From Desulfosarcinaceae bacterium (lineage in GTDB: Bacteria; Desulfobacterota; Desulfobacteria; Desulfobacterales; Desulfosarcinaceae), in NCBI GenBank assembly GCA_030066015.1, contig JASJCL010000022.1, positions 1 through 51,384 of the forward strand: a stretch of 51,384 bases of DNA, given 5' to 3'. Positions 1 through 12,057 of this stretch are shown here, piece after piece; the stretch's first letter is position 1, and each line of letters starts with the position of its first letter. The translations under genes and the position numbers were made by a program. The notes under the pieces are model-generated. The model was not told where the DNA came from and searched no databases. It worked only from the letters and a program-made list of their open reading frames with translations.

Positions 1-1
1 C

Positions 2-2938
<2,937 letters not shown>

Positions 2939-4122
2939 GTTCCCGGTGGAAGTGAAACAGGCGGTGTTCATTGGCTTGGGACCGACCTTTTAGCTGCCAT
3001 ATCTGGTGGCGGGTGCTTTCTGATTATCAATTGGTGTGCAATTGGGTATCAGAGGGGGAAGCTGATGGCGATTTTCACTGATTTCTCCAACAAATTACCA
3101 GTCACACTTAGTTTCAGCTATCCACCATCCGTCCAATCGAAATCATCCGTGTCTTCGGTTCTGATATCGCTATCATTAGTCGAGAAAGTTGCAGATAGTT
3201 GATATCCCACCCAGCTGCGCGCGCCTATAAAGTACTAAGGCAGGATAACAGTTAGGATTTTCTCGCACCCTGCCACCTCTTTCAATCATTCAGCAGTGCT
3301 CTGCAAGGAAGTACCCGCTCGTTGCCTTAACCAGCACTCACTGATAGCCTGTTCTCCGGGAAACCGTCCCATGCATTAATCCAGAGCGGTCCCTGCCTTA
3401 GAGGTTTTTCACGCATGTAACCTCTTCATCGTAACTACAGCTCGCTACACGCATCAGGCGGCGAGATTTCCCCTCCTCGGGTATTGCTCATCCACATTCA
3501 CAATTTTTCCGAAGCATCTAAATCCATGCCTATCCGGCAGATGTCGAATTTCAAGAATCTGAATTCCCAGTCTGTTATGCAGGCCTCATATGCGAATTGA
3601 AATTCCTAAAGCCAGCGCTTCACAGTCAACATCCATCTCGCTACTCCTGGCGATACCGCAATTGCCATTCATCAAACACTTATCATTGGTCGACGTGTAA
3701 ATGGCTTTCACCACTAAGTGGTGCATACTGCTGGACACAAATGGATCACTGTATTCCAATTCCTAGAATGATGCCTAATGGTAAAGTGAACCCGTAGAAA
3801 CGGGACATTACATCGCCATCTGAAGCATCAAGCATATCACTGGGTCCGAAGGTTGAAGGCCTACTGGATGTGGTGAAATTGTTGAGTCGGATGCGGTTGA
3901 ACAGGGCACTTATTGCGTATGCGATTATGAGGAGAACCCAGTGCAACAGTAAATGGGCACACATGTCTCCGCTCATTGTAGCCCAAATTGATCTTTGAAT
4001 AACGGCGCACGTTTGATCATGGTCACAAAATGGTCACAATTGCTTAAATAACTATTTTGTGTGTCCCTACAAACCGTTATCAAATGGACATTTTCGCATG
4101 TCAGCCACTACGAAAGCAGACT
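2939..4122. other. Long AT-richer stretch without a convincing gene
   Basis: About 1.2 kb between the CHAT-STAND gene and tRNA-Val. Base composition is visibly less GC-rich than in the flanking genes and stop codons are frequent in all frames. A 45-codon frame begins at 3064 behind a purine-rich GAGGGGGAAG. Two other short frames (3597-3797 plus; 3746-3976 minus, the latter with two hydrophobic stretches) have no recognisable product. I see no transposase, integrase or repeat array. It may be decayed foreign DNA lying on the 3' side of the tRNA gene. Confidence 0.5.
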
Positions 4123-4160
4123 AAAAAAGGGCTTACGAGAACGAAACCTCGCAAACCCTT
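4123..4160 (-). terminator. Rho-independent terminator of tRNA-Val
   Basis: Read on the minus strand, an AAGGG...CCCTT stem with inner pairs TT/AA and CGAG/CTCG encloses a short loop and is followed by TTTTTT. It starts about 10 bases after the CCA end of tRNA-Val. Confidence 0.8.
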
Positions 4161-4169
4161 GAATTCACA

Positions 4170-4245
4170 TGGTGACCGGCACTGGGCTTGAACCAGTGAC
4201 CTCCACCGTGTCGGGGTGGCGCTCTTCCAACTGAGCTAGCCGGTC
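4170..4245 (-). tRNA. tRNA-Val (anticodon GAC), CCA encoded
   Basis: A 76-nt cloverleaf: acceptor GACCGGC/GCCGGTC, D stem GCTC/GAGC, anticodon stem CCACC/GGTGG, T stem ACTGG/CCAGT with TTCAAGC loop, discriminator A and encoded CCA. The anticodon loop is CCGACAC, which places GAC at positions 34-36 (Val, reads GUC/GUU). Position 33 is C rather than the near-universal U, which is odd. All stems are perfect, so the gene looks intact. Its 3' end faces the non-coding stretch and the CHAT gene. Confidence 0.92.
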
Positions 4246-4335
4246 ATTTTGGCGCAACAGATAGCACCGCCAGCGCAGAGCTGTCAAGCAAAATGAATGG
4301 CGCTGGCGAGGTCTCAAAGGCCCTTTGGACACCCC

Positions 4336-4908
4336 TCAAACCTCCTCTTGGAGAATGACCATTCCCAGGTAAATATAGTGCAATCCCGAACAGATGGTGA
4401 GGCCGGCCGTGAGCCCGTATAGGGGGGCCAGGGCGAACCCCAAGAGGTCAAAGCTGTGGTGCAGTAGAATGACCATGATGGTGATCAACTGGATGGCAGT
4501 GGTGCACTTGCTCACCAAACTGGGCTGAACCTCATAGGGCTTCTCGGTGATCGTGAAGATGGCGATGCCCAACACAATGATCACATCGCGGGTGATGACG
4601 ATCACGGCCAGCCAGGCCGGCAATACCTGGAGCACCCCCAAACAAACGAAGGCGGAGACCAGGAGGAGCTTGTCGGCCAGCGGGTCCAGATAGGCTCCTA
4701 GAAGGGTGCGCTGATCGTAGTAGCGCGCGATGAAGCCGTCCAGGGCATCACTGATGCCTGCAAGGGCGAAAACCAGGAATCCTTGCGGGTAGAGCCGCTT
4801 GATCAGCAGGATGATGAACAGGGGCGTCAGCAGAATCCGCAGCAGGGTGAGGATATTGGGGATGCTGATCGTGCGCTGGCTGTATGGCTGGATCTGTTTG
4901 AACACCAT
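4336..4908 (-). CDS. pgsA: CDP-alcohol phosphatidyltransferase, PgsA-like
   Basis: A 190-residue integral membrane enzyme. The family signature D-x2-DG-x2-AR-x8-G-x3-D-x3-D is complete: D54, D57-G58, A61-R62, G71, D75 and D79. The aspartates bind the metal and catalyse exchange of CMP from a CDP-diacylglycerol for an alcohol. Several hydrophobic segments flank the motif. Length fits phosphatidylglycerophosphate synthase, the first committed step to phosphatidylglycerol. The acceptor alcohol cannot be told from the motif, so other CDP-alcohol transferases are possible. It starts 6 bases after the stop of the preceding minus-strand gene, so it is probably the last gene of the rimO-led operon. 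Confidence 0.82.
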   Translation of the reverse strand: MVFKQIQPYSQRTISIPNILTLLRILLTPLFIILLIKRLYPQGFLVFALAGISDALDGFIARYYDQRTLLGAYLDPLADKLLLVSAFVCLGVLQVLPAWLAVIVITRDVIIVLGIAIFTITEKPYEVQPSLVSKCTTAIQLITIMVILLHHSFDLLGFALAPLYGLTAGLTICSGLHYIYLGMVILQEEV

Positions 4909-4914
4909 CTGTTT

Positions 4915-6087
4915 CTACTCGGCCACCAATTGCACCTTCATCCCGGCGGCATCCACAGCGTAGATGTTGATGCCAAAACCTTGGTAGCGCCGTTCCATGA
5001 GGGCTTCCGCCAAAGAGCGGCTGCTGCCCTGATACTCGGCGGACAGACGGGCGGTATCGGGCGTCATCTCCTCGATCTGCATCGCCTGGACCCCCGCAAT
5101 CTCCTGCAGTTGGCCGCGAAACTTGACAAAAGCGGCCACCTGGCCGCCGATGCCCTCCACATCGACGATGATGCGCTCCCTGGCAACGGCGCCTTGCTGC
5201 CAGGTGTCGATGATGGCGCTGGCCAATCCATCTGCTCCCAGGGTGCCAGCCTGCGCCTGTGCGGCCGCCGAGCCGCTGGCCCAGTCGGCGCTTGCCTTGA
5301 CGGCGCTGCGCCGGAGCGCCCCGACCTGAGCGCCATCGGTGCTCTGGAGCGCACGCAGATCGACGGTGGCGGTGAAGGATTTCAATTCGGTTCCCATAGT
5401 GTTGGCGGCAATATCGGCCACCGAGGCCCCCACAACGACCATATCGGCGCCGCGCTGCCGGGCGATGTCGACGGCTTCCGCGTCGCTGAGGGGACGCTGG
5501 AGAGCCTGGTCGCTGCCAATCACGGCCAAGCCGCGCGCCGCCAGGCTGTCGGCCATGGCGCGGCGGCTGACGTGGGCCCTTGGCCGGTCGCCTTGCGGTA
5601 ACGCGCTGACATAGGCCTCCGAGTTGGTTTCATGGATCAGCAAGAGCACCCTGGGTACCCGCTGACTGCTCAACATAATGCCAAGGCCGGCCAGCGCCTG
5701 GTTCAGCTTGGGTACCGCCACATTGGCCTGCAGGGCCACTCGGTATACACCGCTGCCGGTGGATTCGGCCAGCACCTTGAAATCTTGAATGAAACGGTTC
5801 GGTGCGTTGTAGATCGACTGGTTGAGCAGCTGGAAATTGCGCACCACCACTTCGCGGGCCACCAGTTCACTGAGGGCCGTGTCCACCGCCGCCACGAGAC
5901 CGTTGTCGATGGCCGCCTGGCGGGCGGCGGCCGTGTTGCTGCTTTTTACGGCGGCAGTGCCAATCGTGTCCACCCGCCGCATCTCGCTCGCGGATTGGGC
6001 GGCAACCTGTGCGGCCAGGGCGAGAAGAAGGGTGATGGTCAGTGACAAACGGATCCCGCCGTCAGAAAGAGGTGATATGCGTGCCAT
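4915..6087 (-). CDS. Secreted protein with FlgT-like N-terminal domain
   Basis: 390 residues. The start is supported by GGAGG six bases upstream. A signal peptide is visible (basic N-terminus, then LSLTITLLLALAAQVAAQ with an AxA-type cleavage site). The segment from about 45 to 130, rich in A-x3-A repeats followed by VDTALSELVAREVV and later LLNQSIYNAPNRFIQDFKVL, resembles the N-terminal region of flagellar assembly protein FlgT and related periplasmic proteins. The remainder contains alternating strand/helix segments but no motif I can name. No flagellar genes are nearby; it lies between a polyprenyl synthase and a phospholipid synthase, so an envelope role is as likely as a flagellar one. 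Confidence 0.65.
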   Translation of the reverse strand: MARISPLSDGGIRLSLTITLLLALAAQVAAQSASEMRRVDTIGTAAVKSSNTAAARQAAIDNGLVAAVDTALSELVAREVVVRNFQLLNQSIYNAPNRFIQDFKVLAESTGSGVYRVALQANVAVPKLNQALAGLGIMLSSQRVPRVLLLIHETNSEAYVSALPQGDRPRAHVSRRAMADSLAARGLAVIGSDQALQRPLSDAEAVDIARQRGADMVVVGASVADIAANTMGTELKSFTATVDLRALQSTDGAQVGALRRSAVKASADWASGSAAAQAQAGTLGADGLASAIIDTWQQGAVARERIIVDVEGIGGQVAAFVKFRGQLQEIAGVQAMQIEEMTPDTARLSAEYQGSSRSLAEALMERRYQGFGINIYAVDAAGMKVQLVAE

Positions 6088-6120
6088 AGCTTGCCTCCAA
6101 TAGGGGCCGACGGAGAGGGG

Positions 6121-7101
6121 TTAGCGTTTCCGAGCGAGGGCGTAGTCGGCGATATCTAACAAAACTTGTTTGGTCGGTACATCGGGAAAAATGGCCAGGG
6201 CATCCTTGGCCTTTTCGAGACAGCCCTTTGCCCGCTGGCGCGTATAGGCGATGCCGCCAAGTGCGTCCAGGTCGGCGACGAGGGTTTCAAAGGCCGCTTG
6301 GGTGAATTCGGGGTTCTGGATGATGGCCGTGATGGCCGCTTTGCGATCGCCTTCGGCATTGGTGAGCGCGAAGATCACCGGGAGGGTCAGCTTGCCCTCA
6401 CGCAGATCGGCGCCCACCCCCTTGCCCAATATGTTTGAATCGAAGCTGTAATCCAAGAGGTCGTCGGCCATCTGAAAGGCCAATCCCAGCTGGTGCCCAT
6501 AGGTCGCCAGCGCCGCCTCCTGGTGACGGGGGGCGTTCGAGATCTGGGCCCCCACCTGGCAGGCACCCTCAAAAAGAACGGCCGTTTTGCGGCGGATGAT
6601 CTGAAGATATTCCGACTCGGTGAGATCGAGGGCCCCTTTGCGGTGCAATTGCTGGATCTCTCCCTGTGACATCTCCTCGGTGATTCGGGCGATGACGGCA
6701 ATCACCTCGGGCAGGCCGGTGCGGGCGGCGATGGCCAGGCCGCGGGAGAGCAGGAAGTCGCCGGTAAGCACCACCGTGGCCGGGTCCCAAATGGTATGGG
6801 CGGCAGGTTGCCCCCTGCGCATGAGACCGCCGTCCACCACGTCGTCGTGGAGAAGGGTGGCGGCGTGCAGATATTCGAAGATCGTGGCGTAGGTTTTATC
6901 TGCCTGCCCCTTGTAGCCGCACAGACGGCCGCTCAGGACTGTCAACAGGGGACGCAGGCGCTTGCCACCGCTGAAAAGGATATGACCCGCCACAGATTTC
7001 ACCAGCTCAATGTGGGGTGCCAGATTTTCCGTCAGCGCCATCTCGATTGCGGTCAATTCTGAAGCCACCGCCGCGAGAATGCGCTCCTTGAGGCTAGTCA
7101 T
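6121..7101 (-). CDS. ispB: Polyprenyl diphosphate synthase (IspB-like)
   Basis: 326 residues, the usual length for trans-prenyl chain elongating enzymes. The first aspartate-rich motif is DDVVD at 86-90 with RRG shortly after; the second is QMADDLLDY near residue 211. GGKRLRP at 45-51 is the pyrophosphate-binding motif. The fifth residue before the first motif is a small alanine, which in this family goes with long products (C40 or more), so the likely role is the side chain of menaquinone, the quinone of sulfate reducers. Chain length is inference. The start overlaps the end of rimO by 8 bases, indicating translational coupling. Confidence 0.88.
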   Translation of the reverse strand: MTSLKERILAAVASELTAIEMALTENLAPHIELVKSVAGHILFSGGKRLRPLLTVLSGRLCGYKGQADKTYATIFEYLHAATLLHDDVVDGGLMRRGQPAAHTIWDPATVVLTGDFLLSRGLAIAARTGLPEVIAVIARITEEMSQGEIQQLHRKGALDLTESEYLQIIRRKTAVLFEGACQVGAQISNAPRHQEAALATYGHQLGLAFQMADDLLDYSFDSNILGKGVGADLREGKLTLPVIFALTNAEGDRKAAITAIIQNPEFTQAAFETLVADLDALGGIAYTRQRAKGCLEKAKDALAIFPDVPTKQVLLDIADYALARKR

Positions 7102-8419
7102 CCAACTCTCCTATGAGATCATACTCCAGGGTGTCGACCACCTTGACGGCGACGACCGCACCGAGGGGCGCCGGCCTGGCAGGGTCTGTGCGGATGTAGG
7201 TGACCCCATCCACTTCAGGGGCCTGGGCCATGGTGCGGCCCACCCAAAGGCCAGGCTCCTCCTCCTCTTCTACGAGCACGGGCAGGGTCGCTCCGTCGAA
7301 GCGCGCCAAACATCGGCCCGATATCTCCTGCTGGAGGGCCATGAGGCGGTTGTAGCGCACCGCGGCGATCGTCTCGGGAACGGGATCCGATAGATGGTGA
7401 CTGGGCAGATCCTCCGCATCGGAATAGGTAAAGACCCCCAGGTGGTCGAACCGGATCGCCGACACAAAGGCGAGGAGATCTTCGAAATCAGCCTCGGTCT
7501 CTCCGGGGAACCCCACAATGACGGTGGTGCGCAGGATCGCGCCGGGCACCTCGCGTCGAATCTTGGCAAAGAGCTGCACGAGGGCTTCCCGATTGTAACC
7601 GCGCCCCATGCGACGGAGGACGGGGCTGCTGCTGTGCTGAATGGGGATGTCGAAGTAGGGACAGATGTTGGGCCACCGGCCGACCTCCGCCAGAAGTGTG
7701 TCGTGGAGGCTCAGTGGGTGACCGTAGAGCAGGCGAATCCAGACGTCCGGCGAGGCGGCGGCCAGTGCGGCGACGAGCGCCGCCAGTCGGACGGGCGGAT
7801 CCAAATCGCGACCATAGGCAGTGGAATCCTGGGCCACGAGGGAGAGCTCCCTGGCACCGCCAGCTGCCAGATGCGCCGCCTCTGCCAACACAACCGGCAT
7901 GGGGCGAGATCTTTGCCGCCCCCGCAGCCGGGGGATGATGCAATATGTGCAGCCACGGCTGCAGCCCTCGGCAATCTTGAGGTAGGCCGTATGGGGTGCG
8001 CTGCTGGCCCGCAATTGGATTTGGCCGGAGGGAAGGGTGTCTGGATCGGGCAACAGGCAGTGTCCGGAGGGCAGGTCATCGGCGAGCACGGCAGCGATCT
8101 GATCGAAGGCGCCGGTTCCCAGAAAGGCATCCACTTCAGGCAGTTCTGTGGCGGTGGCCTCCCGGTAGCGTTCGGGCAGGCAGCCGGTCACCACCAGTTT
8201 GCGACAGCGACCGCTTTTTTTATGGGCCGCTAGGGAGAGGATCGTTTCGATGCTTTCGTCCGCGGCCGACTCGATAAAACAGCAGGTGTTCACGACGATG
8301 GCATCCGCCCCTGCGGGCGCTGAAGTGCGCTGCCATCCCGCTGCATCGAGACGGGCAAGCATCTCTTCGCTGTCCACCTGATTTCGGGCACAGCCCAGGC
8401 TTTCCAGATATACTTTCAT
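7094..8419 (-). CDS. rimO: Ribosomal protein S12 methylthiotransferase RimO
   Basis: A radical-SAM enzyme that adds a methylthio group to the conserved aspartate of ribosomal protein S12. From the chosen ATG (MKVYLESLGC) it is 441 residues; an in-frame extension to 8479 is possible but matches nothing. N-terminal MTTase domain cysteines are in LGCARNQ, NTCCF and VTGCLPERY (extra [4Fe-4S]). The radical-SAM motif is CSRGCTYC. A C-terminal TRAM-like segment follows (LPVLVEEEEE...VVDTLEYDLIG). The alternative MiaB is less likely because the N-terminal and C-terminal signatures match RimO. It is the first gene of a minus-strand run with the prenyl synthase, the secreted protein and the phosphatidyltransferase. 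Confidence 0.9.
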   Translation of the reverse strand: MKVYLESLGCARNQVDSEEMLARLDAAGWQRTSAPAGADAIVVNTCCFIESAADESIETILSLAAHKKSGRCRKLVVTGCLPERYREATATELPEVDAFLGTGAFDQIAAVLADDLPSGHCLLPDPDTLPSGQIQLRASSAPHTAYLKIAEGCSRGCTYCIIPRLRGRQRSRPMPVVLAEAAHLAAGGARELSLVAQDSTAYGRDLDPPVRLAALVAALAAASPDVWIRLLYGHPLSLHDTLLAEVGRWPNICPYFDIPIQHSSSPVLRRMGRGYNREALVQLFAKIRREVPGAILRTTVIVGFPGETEADFEDLLAFVSAIRFDHLGVFTYSDAEDLPSHHLSDPVPETIAAVRYNRLMALQQEISGRCLARFDGATLPVLVEEEEEPGLWVGRTMAQAPEVDGVTYIRTDPARPAPLGAVVAVKVVDTLEYDLIGELDD

Positions 8420-8581
8420 CAACCGCTTCGATTGGAGGCAGATCGAGGCCGCGGTGCCGATTCCGGCCTTCCGGGGCAACCGTCATAGGGGTATCGCTCC
8501 TATCATAGGTGCGCCGTCGAATCTATCAATAACCGTTTTGAAAGTCAAAAAATCTGGGATTCACGGGGTGTTGCGAGGCAG

Positions 8582-11500
8582 CTAGGCAATGGCCTCGCGG
8601 GGCTGGGCCTGCAAGGCCGCCAGCTTTTGGAAGGCCTCATCGAGCAGATCCCCTCCGGAGCGAACCTTGGGATCGTCCAGGTGGGTGGTCACCAGGTGGA
8701 GATGGGAAAGCTCGGCGGGGCCCTCACGGTAGAACGCCTCAATCATCGCTTGCAAGCGCACGCCGACCACGTCGGCTTTGCGGGCGGCCGTGCGGGGCAG
8801 GAGCAGGGCGAAGGTGCCGTTTTGGATGGGAGCGAGGGTATCGCTGCAACGCAGCCCTTTGGCCAGACGGTGGCACAGGCCCCGATGGTTCGCCACCTCG
8901 ACGGAATTGGCGACCGAGGTGTGCTGATGCACCTGGATGAGGCAGAGGGTGAGCAGCTCATTGTATCGTCTGGCCCGGCAAACGGCGTTTGTCAGAATTT
9001 CGCGAAAGCCGTTGGGGTTGTATAGGCCGGTGACGTCGTCGCGCACGCACTCCATGGTGAGGTTGGCGGTCATATCCTCCAACTTGTTGCAGAGAATCCG
9101 CACCAGATTCTGCATGAGACGACGGGCCGCGCGGGGGTGAAGGAGTTCCAGGCGATTGAGCATCTGCTGATTGATCTGCAGCACCTCGGTGGGGGCCGTG
9201 GCCGTCACCGTGGCCATATGGCCCGCGTCACGAAAGAGGCCCATTTCGCCCACCACACCGCCACATCCCACATGGTTGACCGTTTTCGATATGGTATACG
9301 GCGCCGCTGATCCCTGACGGCAGCTATCGACAATCACGTCCAGCTCGCCCGAGATGACCACGTACATGGCTTTCTCCGAGGCTCCCTGGACAAAGAGGGT
9401 TTCGCCGGGTGCGAGCTTCCGCAGAACACCGGCCATGAAGGCGAAGTTCATCTGCAACCGTGACAGGTTTTCAAAGAGCGGTATGGCATTGCCCGGATCG
9501 CGTCCCAGCTTGATCTGAATCAGATCCCAGAGGGTGGCCAGCTCGGTGCGCTGCAGCAGGGTGGGTAGAATGACCAGATCCCCCACGAGGGCTGAGCAGA
9601 GGGTGAGAATCATCATGAGGCCGAAAACGCTGGTGGGGATGAAATTGGAAACAGTCAGGACGGAAAAGCCCAAACCGATGGTGACGGAGGTGAACACAAC
9701 GGGACGCACCAGGTGGGACAGGGTGGCCGCCATGGCCCGCTCCTTGTCGAGATCTTTCTTGATCTCGCGATTGTAGCGAACCAGGTAGTGAATGGTGTCG
9801 TCCACGGCCAAGCCGATGGCCACACTGGCAATGAGGCTGGTGACCATGGAGAGTTCGATTCCCAACCAGCCCATGGTGCCGAAGGTCACCACGATGGGAA
9901 AGAGGTTGGGCAGCAGTGAAATGAGGGCCACTTTGATCGAGAGACAGAGGAGCGCCAAAATGACGAATACGAGGAGGAGGGTTACACAGAGGCTCTTGAT
10001 CTGTCCGGTGGTGAGGGCCTGACTGCTGGCGGAGAGGGTCAGACCCAGGCCGGTCACGGTCCAAGTGAGGTCGCGCGAGTATGCTGCGCGCGCGTGCTGC
10101 AGGACCTCCTTGCGTAAATCGAGGAACTCGCCCGATCGTTTGAAGCGGGTCATCAAGAGGATGTTGGCCCGGGAGAAATCGTTGGTCATGAAGGGTGTCA
10201 TCATCTCCTTGCCCAGCATGGATCGATAGCTGTTGATGAGGATGCGGATCTCGAAGGGCTCGCTGGGCAGGCGGTAGTGTTGGTGGTCGTAGCGATTGCT
10301 GGCGTAGTTGACCAGTTTGAGATAATCGACAAAGGAGATGGTTTTGTCCACACCGGGAAGATCGTCCAGAAAGGTCTGCAGCGTCTCGATCAGCTTGAGA
10401 TTCTGCGGTTGCTCAAAAAAATCCGTCTCGGGCGACCCCACCACCACGTTCGCCGGAAAGCTACCCGACAGCTGCTGATAAATATCCCTGAAGTGGGTGG
10501 CGATTTCGGTGTCTTCCTGAAAATAGGCCACCGGACTGGTCTCCACCCGCAGCCGCAGCATCCCCAGAAGGCAGACAACGACGAGCATCGCCAAGGCCAG
10601 CAGATGGACTGGACGCCGGCTGTCGCTGTTCAGGCGAACCACGACCGCGGTGATGCGGTCCATCAGCCGCTGGCCCGGCCGCGCGTTGAGCGCCGACGGA
10701 GCGGGCATTGGCATGAGGATCAACGCAGCGGGGAGCAGGATCAGGATCATCACCAGCAGGGCGAACATCCCCATGACCGCGAACAGGGCAAACTCCTGAA
10801 TCGCCGTTATACGGTTGAGAAGCAGACTGGTGAGCCCGAAAACGGTGGTCGCCACGGCCAGCACGGTTGGCGGTGCCATCTCCGCATAGGTCTCATGGAG
10901 GGCCGTCAGAACTGTCTCATGGTGGGCCAGCTGATGGCAGAAGGCGGAGAGAATATGCAGGCAGTAGGCGGTCCCCACGGCTATGAGAAACACCGGCACG
11001 ATGAGGGTCAACAGGGAGAGGGGCAGCCCCCAGAGGCCCATCAGGCCGAAGGACCACACGAGGGCCAACCCGACACAAAGGATGGGCAAAAATACCAGAC
11101 GCTTGAGGGGCAGTACCAGATAGAGCACCAACGCGACGATGAGGGCCGTTATGGGGGGCAGAAAGAGGAAATCGCTCTGTGTGAGGGCGCCCAGGGCCTC
11201 CGACACCAGCGGCATGCCGATCTGATAAAGCGTCAAGCCCTGCTCGGCATCAGCGATGAGGGCGTCGACCGCCGCGATCACCTCCCCATATGCGGCGTCG
11301 TTTCCCAGCACCAGGGTTAGGGCCGTGGTGCGACCGTCGGCGGAGACCAAGTTGCGGTCGAAAAGCGGCACGCCGTCAACCAGCTGGCGAAAGCGCTGCA
11401 GTGTCCAGCCACCCGACAGGTCCACGGTCGCCTTGACCACTGGCAGGCTGATCACACGCGCCACACCGGGGATCTTTTCAGCGGCCGTTGAGAGGTGGGT

Positions 11501-11800
11501 GAGGGCGGCAAAGCTGGTCGGTGTGAAGAGGTCGTCAGCGCGAATCACCACCCGGATCAACTCCTCCGACCCAAATCGGTCGCGAAACTGATTGTAGATC
11601 TGCGCATCGGGCAGGGTCTCGACGACCAGATCGTGGACCGATGTTTTGAAACTGAGGCGCGGAAGGAAAGCTCCCAACGCCACGGTCAGAAGCAGGAGGG
11701 CCAGCAGAAAAGATTTGGGCCGGTCCAACACCCTGTTCAGAAAATTGGATGGCGCCAAATGTTGTCGCCAGACGGATGTGGTCAAGCGATGAAAAGCCAT
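8582..11800 (-). CDS. MMPL/RND transporter fused to cNMP-binding and degenerate GGDEF domains
   Basis: The ATG at 11800 has GAGG five bases upstream, giving 1072 residues; a longer open frame to 11968 has no support. Residues ~30-770 form an MMPL/RND-type permease: a first membrane helix, a large periplasmic loop, a block of five to six helices, and the same pattern again. Residues ~785-910 are a cyclic nucleotide-binding fold (LAPGETLFVQG, then GEMGLFRDAGHMATVTA). Residues ~920-1060 begin DDVTGLYNPNGFREIL, the usual start of a GGDEF domain, but the signature is replaced by QNGTF, so it should not make c-di-GMP. Membrane export (lipids or hopanoids are typical MMPL cargo) may be controlled by a cyclic nucleotide. 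Cargo and ligand are unknown. Confidence 0.8.
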   Translation of the reverse strand: MAFHRLTTSVWRQHLAPSNFLNRVLDRPKSFLLALLLLTVALGAFLPRLSFKTSVHDLVVETLPDAQIYNQFRDRFGSEELIRVVIRADDLFTPTSFAALTHLSTAAEKIPGVARVISLPVVKATVDLSGGWTLQRFRQLVDGVPLFDRNLVSADGRTTALTLVLGNDAAYGEVIAAVDALIADAEQGLTLYQIGMPLVSEALGALTQSDFLFLPPITALIVALVLYLVLPLKRLVFLPILCVGLALVWSFGLMGLWGLPLSLLTLIVPVFLIAVGTAYCLHILSAFCHQLAHHETVLTALHETYAEMAPPTVLAVATTVFGLTSLLLNRITAIQEFALFAVMGMFALLVMILILLPAALILMPMPAPSALNARPGQRLMDRITAVVVRLNSDSRRPVHLLALAMLVVVCLLGMLRLRVETSPVAYFQEDTEIATHFRDIYQQLSGSFPANVVVGSPETDFFEQPQNLKLIETLQTFLDDLPGVDKTISFVDYLKLVNYASNRYDHQHYRLPSEPFEIRILINSYRSMLGKEMMTPFMTNDFSRANILLMTRFKRSGEFLDLRKEVLQHARAAYSRDLTWTVTGLGLTLSASSQALTTGQIKSLCVTLLLVFVILALLCLSIKVALISLLPNLFPIVVTFGTMGWLGIELSMVTSLIASVAIGLAVDDTIHYLVRYNREIKKDLDKERAMAATLSHLVRPVVFTSVTIGLGFSVLTVSNFIPTSVFGLMMILTLCSALVGDLVILPTLLQRTELATLWDLIQIKLGRDPGNAIPLFENLSRLQMNFAFMAGVLRKLAPGETLFVQGASEKAMYVVISGELDVIVDSCRQGSAAPYTISKTVNHVGCGGVVGEMGLFRDAGHMATVTATAPTEVLQINQQMLNRLELLHPRAARRLMQNLVRILCNKLEDMTANLTMECVRDDVTGLYNPNGFREILTNAVCRARRYNELLTLCLIQVHQHTSVANSVEVANHRGLCHRLAKGLRCSDTLAPIQNGTFALLLPRTAARKADVVGVRLQAMIEAFYREGPAELSHLHLVTTHLDDPKVRSGGDLLDEAFQKLAALQAQPREAIA

Positions 11801-12057
11801 GGTGTCCTCAACTGGGGTATGGTGTCCGAGCAGTTTGGGAGACCGAGACCGGGCGCAGTTAACACCCGATTCTGCAGACGGTATCACGTAACGCAGAGAG
11901 TGGCTTTTCGATGGATCGCTGGTGGAACTCCGGGAGTGGGAGGAAGCGTCCGGGTCCATGATCGACACCGGTGGGGTTCGATACCATCACAGCTGCCCCA
12001 AGCCTATGATGGTGTGCCGTAGTTGTCAAATGTGAAAATTACCAAACGGTTAGCCGC

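Noticed and set aside
3597-3976. Two short frames in the AT-richer gap as small membrane or peptide genes
   Set aside because: No convincing ribosome site, no recognisable product and overlapping opposite strands; kept only as part of the gap description.
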